A stretch of 64,000 bases of DNA. Origin: Phycisphaerae bacterium. GTDB taxonomy: Bacteria > Planctomycetota > Phycisphaerae > UBA1845 > Fen-1342. Below, one piece after another: positions 35,520-43,390 of the stretch. How positions within the stretch are numbered: the first letter of the stretch is position 1; the number at the start of each line of letters is the position of its first letter. The stretch spans positions 284,627-348,626 of the forward strand of contig JAGNKU010000005.1 in assembly GCA_017999985.1 (NCBI GenBank), given 5' to 3'. The notes beneath the pieces are model-generated. The model was not told where the DNA came from and ran no database searches. It saw only the letters and a list, made by a program, of their open reading frames with translations. A program made the position numbers and the translations under genes.

Positions 35520-36971
35520 ATGACCGATTCGCCGCCGCGCCCGCCGCTGTTTCGCACCGGCGTCCTGTCGGTCCTGATTCCGGTCTACAACGAACAGGCG
35601 TACCTGCGGCGCTGCGTCGAGCGCGTGCTGGCGGTGGAACTGCCGCGCGGGTTGCGCAAAGAGCTGGTGCTGGTCGACGATGCGTCGACCGACGGCACGG
35701 CGCGGGTCATCGACGAACTCGTGGCGGCGCACGGGGACGTCATCCGCGCGCTACGCCAGCCAAAGAACCAGGGCAAGGGGGCCGCGGTCCGCCGGGCGAT
35801 CGGCGCGATGACCGGGCAGTACGCGATTATTCAGGACGCGGACCTGGAATACGACCCGCAGGACTACCCGCTGCTGCTGCAGCCGCTGCTCGATGGCCTG
35901 GCGGACGTGGTGTACGGCTCGCGCTTCGCGGCGCGGACGATGCGGCGGGTGCTGGCCTACCACCACACGCTGGGGAACAAGCTGCTGACGCACCTCTCCA
36001 ACGTGACGACGGGCCTGAACCTTACCGACATGGAGACGTGCTACAAGGCGTTCCGTGCCGACGTGCTGAAGACCATCCCGATCCGCTCGAACCGCTTCGG
36101 GATCGAACCGGAGATCACGGCGAAGATCGCCAAGCGCGGCTGCGTGGTCTACGAGGTGCCGATCAACTACCGCGGGCGGAGCTACGCCGAGGGCAAGAAG
36201 ATCGGCTGGAAAGACGGTTTCCACGCGCTGTGGACCATCGGCAAGTACTGGCTGATCGACGACTGCTTTGACGAGTGCTACGGTCGGGCGATCCTGACGA
36301 GCCTCGCAACCGCCCGGCGGTTCAACGCCTGGATGGCCCAGGTGATCCGGCCGTATCTGGGGACGCGCATACTCGAGATCGGCGCGGGGTTGGGCAACGT
36401 GAGCCGCCATCTGCCGAAGAAAGAGAAGCTGATCGTCACCGACATCGACCCGGTGTACCTCGAGATTCTGCATGAGGCGTTCGACGATAACGACGTCGTG
36501 GAGGTCGCCAAACTCGACCTGACCTGTCCCGCCGACTTCGACGCGCTTGGCAGCGCGGTGTGCGACACCGTCGTCTGCCTGAACGTGCTCGAACACATCG
36601 CGGACGACCTGGCGGCGCTGCGGCGGATGCGGACACTGCTGGAGCCCGGCGGCCGGCTCATCTTGCTCGTGCCGCAACACCGTTGGCTGTACGGCTCGTA
36701 CGACCGGCACGTGGGGCACTGCCGGCGCTATACCCGTCGGACGCTGCGCGCGGCGCTCCAGGCCGCGGGCTACACGGTCGTGCGGCTCCGCGATTTCAAT
36801 TTCCTGTCGATCGCCGCCTGGTGGCTGAATTCCTGTCTGCTGCGGCGGGCTGAGATGGATCGCTGGCAGTTGAAGCTGAACGACATGTGCGTACCACTGA
36901 TGCGGCCACTGGAGCGCGTCCTGCCGCTGCCGGGCCTGTCACTGATCGCGGTGGCCGAGCGGGCGGCGTAG
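35520..36971 (+). CDS. Glycosyltransferase family 2 fused to a SAM methyltransferase
   Basis: The 483-residue protein begins with a GT2 domain (about 12-255) of the dolichyl-phosphate mannosyltransferase kind: VLSVLIPVYNEQ, VDDASTDGT and the DxD in IIQDADLEYDP. A class I methyltransferase follows (about 268-440), with motif I ILEIGAGLGNVSRHL and post-I VVCLNVLEHI. No membrane helix is evident. It probably acts on a polyprenyl-linked or envelope sugar, transferring and then methylating; order and substrate are inferred. GGAGG precedes the ATG, 19 bases past nrnA. Confidence 0.85.
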   Translation: MTDSPPRPPLFRTGVLSVLIPVYNEQAYLRRCVERVLAVELPRGLRKELVLVDDASTDGTARVIDELVAAHGDVIRALRQPKNQGKGAAVRRAIGAMTGQYAIIQDADLEYDPQDYPLLLQPLLDGLADVVYGSRFAARTMRRVLAYHHTLGNKLLTHLSNVTTGLNLTDMETCYKAFRADVLKTIPIRSNRFGIEPEITAKIAKRGCVVYEVPINYRGRSYAEGKKIGWKDGFHALWTIGKYWLIDDCFDECYGRAILTSLATARRFNAWMAQVIRPYLGTRILEIGAGLGNVSRHLPKKEKLIVTDIDPVYLEILHEAFDDNDVVEVAKLDLTCPADFDALGSAVCDTVVCLNVLEHIADDLAALRRMRTLLEPGGRLILLVPQHRWLYGSYDRHVGHCRRYTRRTLRAALQAAGYTVVRLRDFNFLSIAAWWLNSCLLRRAEMDRWQLKLNDMCVPLMRPLERVLPLPGLSLIAVAERAA

Positions 36972-37328
36972 ACTCCCGGCTGCCGCGCATTCCACCCAGC
37001 CCACGTACATGGCTGGTTTGCGCATCCCGCCCGGGGCGCTGTATACTGATGACAGGAGTTTACGCTCCACCGGGGCACTGTTTGCGTGTGTCATCGCGGC
37101 GGGGCGACGGAGGAAATTTAGGCGCTCACGACGTGCACATGACGGTGGCCGTGCGAGCATGCGCGGCCACGGTCCGGACGGCAATCGGCACGCCGCAGCG
37201 CGCAATCGGACCGAGCACCAGCCGCAGTTCGCGGCGGGCACGCGTCCACGAAGAAACGATGGCCGGTGCCGCTGCGCCGCGGGCGCGGCGGGCGCGGGCC
37301 TTGGAGTCAGGCGAGAGGAGAACACCCC
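36972..37328. other. Long leader region upstream of the PEP-CTERM gene
   Basis: The 357-base gap holds no convincing gene. A promoter candidate lies at 37018-37047, which would leave a leader of about 275 bases before the ATG at 37329. I saw no riboswitch motif in it. Confidence 0.45.
37018..37047 (+). promoter_or_regulatory. Predicted sigma-70-type promoter upstream of the PEP-CTERM gene
   Basis: TTGCGC at 37018-37023 and TATACT at 37042-37047 are separated by 18 bases. The -10 is five of six to consensus. The resulting leader would be long (about 275 bases). Confidence 0.5.
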
Positions 37329-38261
37329 ATGAAGCGCAGCGCGATTCTGTTTGGCCTGGTCGTGACGCTGATTCTGACGGCACCGGTGGTGGCGTCGCCG
37401 GTGTACTTTCTGGTGAGCGGCTACACGTCGCACAATGTCGTGAAATACGATGCCGCGACCGGGGCGTACCTCGGCGCGCTGGTGACGGGCGGAAGCGGTG
37501 GGCTGGTTTGCCCCGAGGGCCTGGCCATCGGACCCGACGGCAACCTCTATGTTGCCAGCGCGGGCACGCATTCGGTCAAGCGCTACGATCTGCAGACCGG
37601 TGCGTATCTGGGCACCTTCGCCTCCGGCCACGGGATGCAGTATCCACGCGGCGTCGCCTTCGGGCCCGACGGGAACTTGTATGTTGCCAGTTCGAGCGAC
37701 GTCATCCTGCGCTACGACGGCGACACCGGGGCGTTCATCGACGACTTTGTGCCATACGGGACCACCAACCTCAACGACCCGCAGGACCTGGATTTTCGCG
37801 GCGACGGCTACCTGTACATTTCCAACGGCCAGACGCGCTGCGTCATGCGGGTGAACGCGCTGACCGGGGCGTACGTGGACACGTTCGCGGCCGGCAGCCC
37901 GACGGACAGCCTGCAGGGGCTGGTCTTCGGCAGCGACGACCACCTGTACGTCGCCGACGCGGACAACAACCGCGTGCGGCGCTTCGACGGCCAGAGCGGC
38001 GCGTTCATGGATGACTTCGTGCCGCCCGGCTACGGCGGGCTGAATCACGCCGAGGATGTGCTGTTTGGCCTGGACGGAAATTTGTATGTGACCTCCCACT
38101 ACACGGACTCGATTCTGAAGTATGACAGTGCCACGGGCGGCCACCTGGGGAGCTTCACGACGACCGGGCTGGACGCCCCGACATACATGCTGCTCGTCCC
38201 GGAGCCGGGCAGTCTGGCGCTGCTGGTCCTGGCCGGCCTGCTCGGCGCGCGCCGTCGTTAG
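37329..38261 (+). CDS. Exported NHL-type beta-propeller protein with PEP-CTERM sorting signal
   Basis: The 310-residue protein has a signal peptide (about 1-22), about six propeller blades with the repeated DGNLYVAS-like strand, and a C-terminal PEP-CTERM tripartite tail: VPEPGS, a hydrophobic segment, and RRR at the very end. PEP-CTERM proteins are processed by an exosortase and displayed or released. No exosortase is in this window. GAGAGGAG precedes the ATG. The propeller may bind a partner; no catalytic residue was seen. Confidence 0.88.
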   Translation: MKRSAILFGLVVTLILTAPVVASPVYFLVSGYTSHNVVKYDAATGAYLGALVTGGSGGLVCPEGLAIGPDGNLYVASAGTHSVKRYDLQTGAYLGTFASGHGMQYPRGVAFGPDGNLYVASSSDVILRYDGDTGAFIDDFVPYGTTNLNDPQDLDFRGDGYLYISNGQTRCVMRVNALTGAYVDTFAAGSPTDSLQGLVFGSDDHLYVADADNNRVRRFDGQSGAFMDDFVPPGYGGLNHAEDVLFGLDGNLYVTSHYTDSILKYDSATGGHLGSFTTTGLDAPTYMLLVPEPGSLALLVLAGLLGARRR

Positions 38262-38334
38262 CGCCGCGCGGGAAACCTTACAGGTAGCCGGACGTCAGGC
38301 GCGGCGCCGCAGGAGGTTCCGTGCGCTGCCGCCC

Positions 38335-39249
38335 TCAGCTCCCCCGCCGTCGCCAGTACCACAGAAACGCCGCCACCGACGCGACGGCCATGCCCATGAT
38401 GACCCAGAACGCGAAAGCAAACCGCTGCATCGGAATGGCCACGTTCATCGAGAAGGCACTGACCACGAACGTCGGCACCATGATCGCGATCGTGATGATG
38501 TTCAGGTTCTTCATCAGCACGTTCAGGTTGTTGCTGACGATCGAGGCCCGCGCGTCCATCAGGCTCGCCAGAATGTTCGAGTACATCTCCGCCTGCTTCG
38601 CGCACTGGTTGTTCTCGATGATCAGGTCGTCGAGAAACTCCAGCTCCTCGGTGCTCAGCCCGATCTTGCCGGCGTTGTGCTTGAGCTTCTCCAGCAGGGC
38701 CCCGTTCGAGTTGATCGAGTTCACGTAATACACCAGGCTCTTCTGCAGCGCGAACATGTTGATGAGGTGTTTGTTCTCCATCGCCCGGTTGATTTCGCTC
38801 TGCAGTTCGTCGGACACCATGCTGATGCCCTTGAGGTGCTCACGAAAATGGATCACCGACCGCGCCAACAGCTTCAGGATCACGTCGGCCAGCGAGTGAA
38901 TCCGCGCCAGCGGCGCCCCGTCGAACAACGCCGCCTCCTCCGGGATCACGATCCGCAGCCCGTCCTTGAACAGGAACGCCCCCGCCGACGTGACCTTGAA
39001 CATGAACTGCTCGGCGCCCGAGTAGTTCTTCGGGCGCTTGAAGATCAACGCCATGTGCTCGGGCTCGAACTCCAGACGCGACAGCTCATCCGGGTCCAGC
39101 GCCGAGTTGAACGTGTGCTCGTCAACCTTCAGCTCGTCGATCAGGTGGCGCTTCTCACGCTCGTCCGGGCGCGCATAAATCGTCACCGCCGCCGGCTGCT
39201 CCGGCACTTCCACCAGCTTGCGCTCGACGATGTTGTAGGCCTTCCACAT
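38335..39249 (-). CDS. CorA-like transporter with altered GMN motif
   Basis: The 304-residue CorA-family protein has a soluble N-terminal domain, a long helix rich in charged and Asn residues (about 130-240) and two C-terminal membrane helices (about 248-270 and 277-297). The canonical YGMN signature is here FSMN at the end of the first helix: Gly is replaced by Ser. The selectivity filter may therefore differ, or the protein may transport zinc or act as a sensor. It is shorter and clearly different from the CorA at 5257. Confidence 0.85.
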   Translation of the reverse strand: MWKAYNIVERKLVEVPEQPAAVTIYARPDEREKRHLIDELKVDEHTFNSALDPDELSRLEFEPEHMALIFKRPKNYSGAEQFMFKVTSAGAFLFKDGLRIVIPEEAALFDGAPLARIHSLADVILKLLARSVIHFREHLKGISMVSDELQSEINRAMENKHLINMFALQKSLVYYVNSINSNGALLEKLKHNAGKIGLSTEELEFLDDLIIENNQCAKQAEMYSNILASLMDARASIVSNNLNVLMKNLNIITIAIMVPTFVVSAFSMNVAIPMQRFAFAFWVIMGMAVASVAAFLWYWRRRGS

Positions 39250-39308
39250 GCCGCCATCTTACGTCGCCAGGTGGCACCCGGGGAAGGACGCCCGCGCACC
39301 CGCCCGCG

Positions 39309-40784
39309 TCAACGCGCCGGCTGACTGGCGGGGGTGGTCGCCGGCGGCGCGGGCGTGTCCGGCAACCCGGGCGGCAGGAGCGTGACCCGCAGGGATATTG
39401 GCCCGCGCCGCTGCTCGGCCGCTGCGTCCACGACACCATCGAAGTCAGAATCGTCGGCCTTCGGGCCAGACAGCGACAGCTCGAGCAAGCGCTCGGCCGA
39501 CGTGCCTGAAGCGGGCTGGGACGCCAATACCCCGCCGGCCGGGGCCGCCTCGGTCATCGGGCGCGCTGCCCGCGCCGCCGGGGCCACGCCGCGCTTCTGC
39601 TCCCCCGCCTCCCGCGCAGGGGGCTCCGGCTCCGGCACGAAGACGATCGTGAGCTCCGGCTCGGCAGTCACGGCCAGGTGCCGGCGATGCAGAGCCTCAG
39701 CCTCGTCCGCACGTGCCTGGTCGTACATCAGGCGTCCGCGACCAGTCGCGCCACCGCCGCGGCCCGCGGCGCGCTTCTCGCGCGAGCTCGCGGCCGGCGT
39801 GCCGGGCTTCAGAACGTCCCCCGCCCAAGGCACGCCGCGGTCCTGGAGCGCCGAGACCACCGGCGCCAGCAGCGCCGCGGTGTCCGCATCGCCCTCAAAA
39901 TTGGCTTCATAGCGCACCTGGTCGCGCGTGTTGACCGCCAGGAGTTGATCGATCCGGGCCGGCAGCTCCGACGGCACCACGTAGAAAAGCTGCTCGCCAG
40001 GCTGCGCGGCAACCGCCTCGTCGGCGGACGCGGTGGCAACGGCCGGTGCGGCGGCTGGCGCGCCGGCCGCGGACCATTGCGCGAGCACGGTGACGTTCCG
40101 CGCGTACTGGTCCTCGTCCTGCGCACGGATGACAACATGCACGGTCGCAGTCGGCGCGGGGGCGACGGCCAACACCTTGGCTTCGGACTCTTCGAAATCC
40201 CGCGCGACCCCCTCCTGCCTCGTCAACTCGTCCGGTTCCGGGGCCGCCTCGAATACAGGCGCCGGCAACTTGGCCACGGGTAGCTTGTCCTGAGGCTGCT
40301 CCGGCCAGCGCGCGGCCAGTTCCACATCGCGGCGGCCGTCCCGAACGATCCCACGTGCCGGCGCCGCGGCGGGGGCCGGCGTGTCTGACTTCTGCAGACT
40401 TGGCGCCAGCACTGGCGACCCGGGCAGCGTCTGTTCCTGCATGATCTGGTAGCCGACGAGCACCCCCGCCACGATGACCGCGGCCGCCGCCGTCACCTGC
40501 GCGCCCAGCCGAATGATGCGCATCCGGCGCTTGCCGGCGCGCGGCGCGGCGCGCAGTTGCTGCTCGGCCTGCGCAGCCAGCGTGCTCGCGAGTTCGGCCG
40601 GCGCCCGCAGGCGCGGCAAAGCGCCAAGCTGTTCGGAGACCTCGCGCAGCTCGTCAAGCTGGCGGCGCGCGTCCTCGGAGCTGGCGAGCACGCGCTGGAT
40701 CTCGCGCGAGCGTGCAGCGCTCAACTCGTCGTCGAGGTACGCCGACAGGTCGGCCCCCAGCTTGTCGCGCTCATCGTTCACCAA
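39309..40784 (-). CDS. Membrane anti-sigma factor
   Basis: The 491-residue protein starts with an anti-sigma-like helical domain (about 8-60, LSAYLDDELSAARSREIQRVLAS), with no HxxxCxxC zinc motif. A membrane helix follows (about 93-113) and then a long Ala/Pro-rich outer domain. Its start overlaps the ECF sigma gene by 14 bases, the usual arrangement for a sigma/anti-sigma pair. The sigma is probably held at the membrane until the outer domain receives a signal. The outer domain resembles nothing I can name. Confidence 0.83.
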   Translation of the reverse strand: MVNDERDKLGADLSAYLDDELSAARSREIQRVLASSEDARRQLDELREVSEQLGALPRLRAPAELASTLAAQAEQQLRAAPRAGKRRMRIIRLGAQVTAAAAVIVAGVLVGYQIMQEQTLPGSPVLAPSLQKSDTPAPAAAPARGIVRDGRRDVELAARWPEQPQDKLPVAKLPAPVFEAAPEPDELTRQEGVARDFEESEAKVLAVAPAPTATVHVVIRAQDEDQYARNVTVLAQWSAAGAPAAAPAVATASADEAVAAQPGEQLFYVVPSELPARIDQLLAVNTRDQVRYEANFEGDADTAALLAPVVSALQDRGVPWAGDVLKPGTPAASSREKRAAGRGGGATGRGRLMYDQARADEAEALHRRHLAVTAEPELTIVFVPEPEPPAREAGEQKRGVAPAARAARPMTEAAPAGGVLASQPASGTSAERLLELSLSGPKADDSDFDGVVDAAAEQRRGPISLRVTLLPPGLPDTPAPPATTPASQPAR

Positions 40785-41376
40785 CTTGCATCCTCTCGTC
40801 GCGCAGCAGTTCGCGGAGCAGCATGCGCCCGCGAAAGATGCGGCTCTTCACCGTACCAACCGGCACACCGAGTATTTCCGCGATCGCCGCGTAGTCCAGG
40901 TCTTCGATGTCCTTCAGGACCACCGCCGCCCGGAACTCGTCGTCCAGTTGGGCCAGCGCCCATTCCACCCGCCGCCGCAGCTCGCGGTCCGCCACGCCCT
41001 GCTCCACACCGGGCTCGCGCGACACGGGCTCCGTCCGCAGCCCGCGCGCACTGGCCCCGGAGTCGTCGAGCGGGCGCACGGCCCGGCGTCCGGCCGAGCG
41101 GCGCTGTGAGATCGTCAGGTTGATCGCGATACGGAAGAGCCAGGTGTAGAAGTTCGCCCGGCTCTGGAAGCGTCCCAGTGCCTCGAGCGCGCGCATGAAG
41201 GTCGCTTGCGTGAGGTCGAGGGCGTCGGCGTGATTGTGACAAATTCGGTAGCATGTGTTGAACACGCGGTCCTGATACCGCGAAACCAGCTCCGCGAACG
41301 CCGACGCGGCGCCGCGCTGGGCGCACTGCACCAGCTCGGCATCGCTCAGCTCGTGCTCGTGCGCGGATCGATTCAC
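40771..41376 (-). CDS. ECF sigma factor
   Basis: The 201-residue ECF sigma has region 2 (AFAELVSRYQDRVFNTCYRI, then LDLTQATFMRALEAL) and region 4 with its HTH (AAIAEILGVPVGTVKSRIFRG). The GTG at 41376 is the best start: upstream codons are low-complexity and lack a ribosome site. It is co-translated with the anti-sigma. A -10-like TATGAT on the minus strand lies at 41515-41520 in the 209-base upstream gap. Confidence 0.9.
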   Translation of the reverse strand: MNRSAHEHELSDAELVQCAQRGAASAFAELVSRYQDRVFNTCYRICHNHADALDLTQATFMRALEALGRFQSRANFYTWLFRIAINLTISQRRSAGRRAVRPLDDSGASARGLRTEPVSREPGVEQGVADRELRRRVEWALAQLDDEFRAAVVLKDIEDLDYAAIAEILGVPVGTVKSRIFRGRMLLRELLRDERMQVGER

Positions 41377-41585
41377 AGCGATCTGGCCACCTGATTGGAC
41401 GCCCGGACGGCACCCGGGTTCCCGGGCCCCTGCGCCGCCGCCGAAAAATCCGCCACCGCCCGGCCGGCGGCAACCCGCCCCCCATGCAACAGTTACGTGC
41501 CGGCCGGTCCGTATATCATACACGCGCCGGGCTGGGCCGGTAGCAGCGACGGCGGGTTATCGGCAGCGGGCCGGGCGGGCGGAGC

Positions 41586-42419
41586 CTATTCCGCCGTGAA
41601 CGTGACGTACCCCCAGCGCTCGGGCAGGTGCATGTTCACGACGCCGGGCGGGGACCAGACCCAGTTGCCCTCGCGTGTCTCCGGCAGCTTTTCGTACGCG
41701 CCGTTGACGACGCGCGTCAGCCATTGCACGCGCGAGAAGTCCATGCGCCAGGTGTCACCGGGCCGCGGCGGGGCCGGGCGGTGGGCGGCTTCCTTGAGCG
41801 TGGCCCAGGAAATGGCAAACTCGACGGACCAGCCGCGGTCGATGTCGGTCGGGTCATTGAGCGTGCCGTCGATGTGCACGGCGGAGCGCAGGCCCTTGCA
41901 GTCCCAGGCGTGCAGCGCGGGGCCGCCGGCGATGTAGGTGCGGACGAGGAACAGGTCGAAGATCGTGTTGAAAGCGTTGATCTCGATCTCGTAGTACTCG
42001 CGCTGGTCGCCGTCGGGGTCGATGAAGATCTCGAAGTCGTTGTCGTGGAAGATGATCGCGTCGTAGTCGCGCAGCGTGGCCCAGACGTGGGGCTCCTGGA
42101 GATCGGCGCCGATGTACAGGTACGTGTCATCCCACATCAGCTTGGCCCGCGTCTCGAAACGCGGAAGCGGCTGGGCGGCGCCTTCAATATCCACGAACGC
42201 CTCCGTCCACGCCGCCGCGGACCACGCCGGCTCGTCGAGGCGCCCGTCCACCATCGGCGGTGCCGGCGCCCGGCGGCAAGCGTACGTCCGCGGCTTTTCC
42301 CGGAACGGCGGCAGCGGCTTGTCACCGGTCGGGCGTGCCGTGCTGGCACAGCCGGTCAGGAGCAGCAGACTGAGAGTGGTCATCTCCGCCGTTCTGAGTA
42401 GTGTCTTGCACGCGTTCAT
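41586..42419 (-). CDS. Lipoprotein with CBM9-like domain
   Basis: The 277-residue protein has a lipoprotein signal (about 1-24) ending in the lipobox LLTGC with Cys24. The remainder resembles the carbohydrate-binding family 9 (DOMON-like) fold: PMVDGRLDEPAWSAAAWT, the KLMWDDTYLYIGADLQEPHVWATL strand set, and a C-terminal VNMHLPERWGYVTFT. Such domains bind sugars at the surface. No catalytic residues are seen. It follows the 42545 gene by 125 bases on the same strand. Confidence 0.84.
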   Translation of the reverse strand: MNACKTLLRTAEMTTLSLLLLTGCASTARPTGDKPLPPFREKPRTYACRRAPAPPMVDGRLDEPAWSAAAWTEAFVDIEGAAQPLPRFETRAKLMWDDTYLYIGADLQEPHVWATLRDYDAIIFHDNDFEIFIDPDGDQREYYEIEINAFNTIFDLFLVRTYIAGGPALHAWDCKGLRSAVHIDGTLNDPTDIDRGWSVEFAISWATLKEAAHRPAPPRPGDTWRMDFSRVQWLTRVVNGAYEKLPETREGNWVWSPPGVVNMHLPERWGYVTFTAE

Positions 42420-42544
42420 CGTCGCTCACCCTGCGCCGCGCCCCCGGCACGGCGGGTCAGGATAGCGGCGGGCCGGCGGACATAGAAGCACGCCTGCTCA
42501 GACCTGGACTGCGCCGGCAACCGACGCACGGCAACGCGGAAAAC

Positions 42545-43345
42545 TCAACGCGTGGTCACTGGATCGCTGAAACCCGCCGCCGCAGCCTGCGAGAGGCCGG
42601 TCGACGCGCTCAGCTTGCGCAGGAACGCGGCTTCATCGGTGCGCAAGCCGGTGAGCACCGCGGCCGCCACCGTCGCGTAGTCGGGCGGGCGGCACAACAC
42701 GTCATCGATCGGCAGGCGCTGCACGTTCAGCAGGTAGGCGATCATCAGACGATGCTGGAAGCGGGCCAGGCCGGGCGTGTCCGCCGGCGCGCCGGCGCGC
42801 AGCAGCGCCGCCCCCACCTGCGGATCGAGGGCGCTGCCGTTGGCGATGTACTCGCAGTAGCCTTCCTCAATCCAGTCCGGCAACTGGCGCAGCGCCAGCC
42901 AGCCCACGTGCTGGCGCACCAGCGCGTGCGTGATCTCGTGCGCGATGACCTCGCTGAGCGCCCGCGTGGGCCGCGCCGGCGGGTCGGGCGGCGGGCAAAG
43001 TACAACGTCGCTGGCCACGTCGGCACTGGCGATGAACGTGTCGCCGGTCGGCAGGTTGCAGCTGCACTCGAGGTTGCGCAGCAGCAACGAGCGGGCCAGC
43101 GGCAGGCTGTTGACGATGTAGATGCGATGGTGGGCGTCGGGGTCATGGAGCTCGCTGACCGCCAGCCGGGCGTCCACGCGGTCCAGCACCGCCACGATCT
43201 CGCCCGGCACCTGCGTGCGCATGTGCACGGTGTAGTTCTTGTGTGTGCGCTGGTGCGGAAACAGCGGCTGCGGGCTCACGAGCAGCAGCGCGTGCTGCAG
43301 GCAGCAGCAGGCAAACGCGGTGGCCCACATTCGGTCGAACGGCAT
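42545..43345 (-). CDS. Exported gluzincin-type metallopeptidase-like protein
   Basis: The 266-residue protein has a possible signal peptide (about 1-24) and the zinc motif HEITH in VIAHEITHALVRQH (about 138-142). Some 20 residues later PDWIEEGYCEYIA supplies a plausible third ligand, Glu. This spacing matches small gluzincins of the DUF1570/peptidase-MA-like kind. Several cysteines (CSCN, VLCPPP) may form disulfides. The substrate is unknown. It is 45 bases past the 43391 gene on the same strand. Confidence 0.78.
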   Translation of the reverse strand: MPFDRMWATAFACCCLQHALLLVSPQPLFPHQRTHKNYTVHMRTQVPGEIVAVLDRVDARLAVSELHDPDAHHRIYIVNSLPLARSLLLRNLECSCNLPTGDTFIASADVASDVVLCPPPDPPARPTRALSEVIAHEITHALVRQHVGWLALRQLPDWIEEGYCEYIANGSALDPQVGAALLRAGAPADTPGLARFQHRLMIAYLLNVQRLPIDDVLCRPPDYATVAAAVLTGLRTDEAAFLRKLSASTGLSQAAAAGFSDPVTTR

Positions 43346-43390
43346 GTGTCACCTGCCTTCCGCCGGCGCGGTGCCCTGCCCGCGGCCTCC

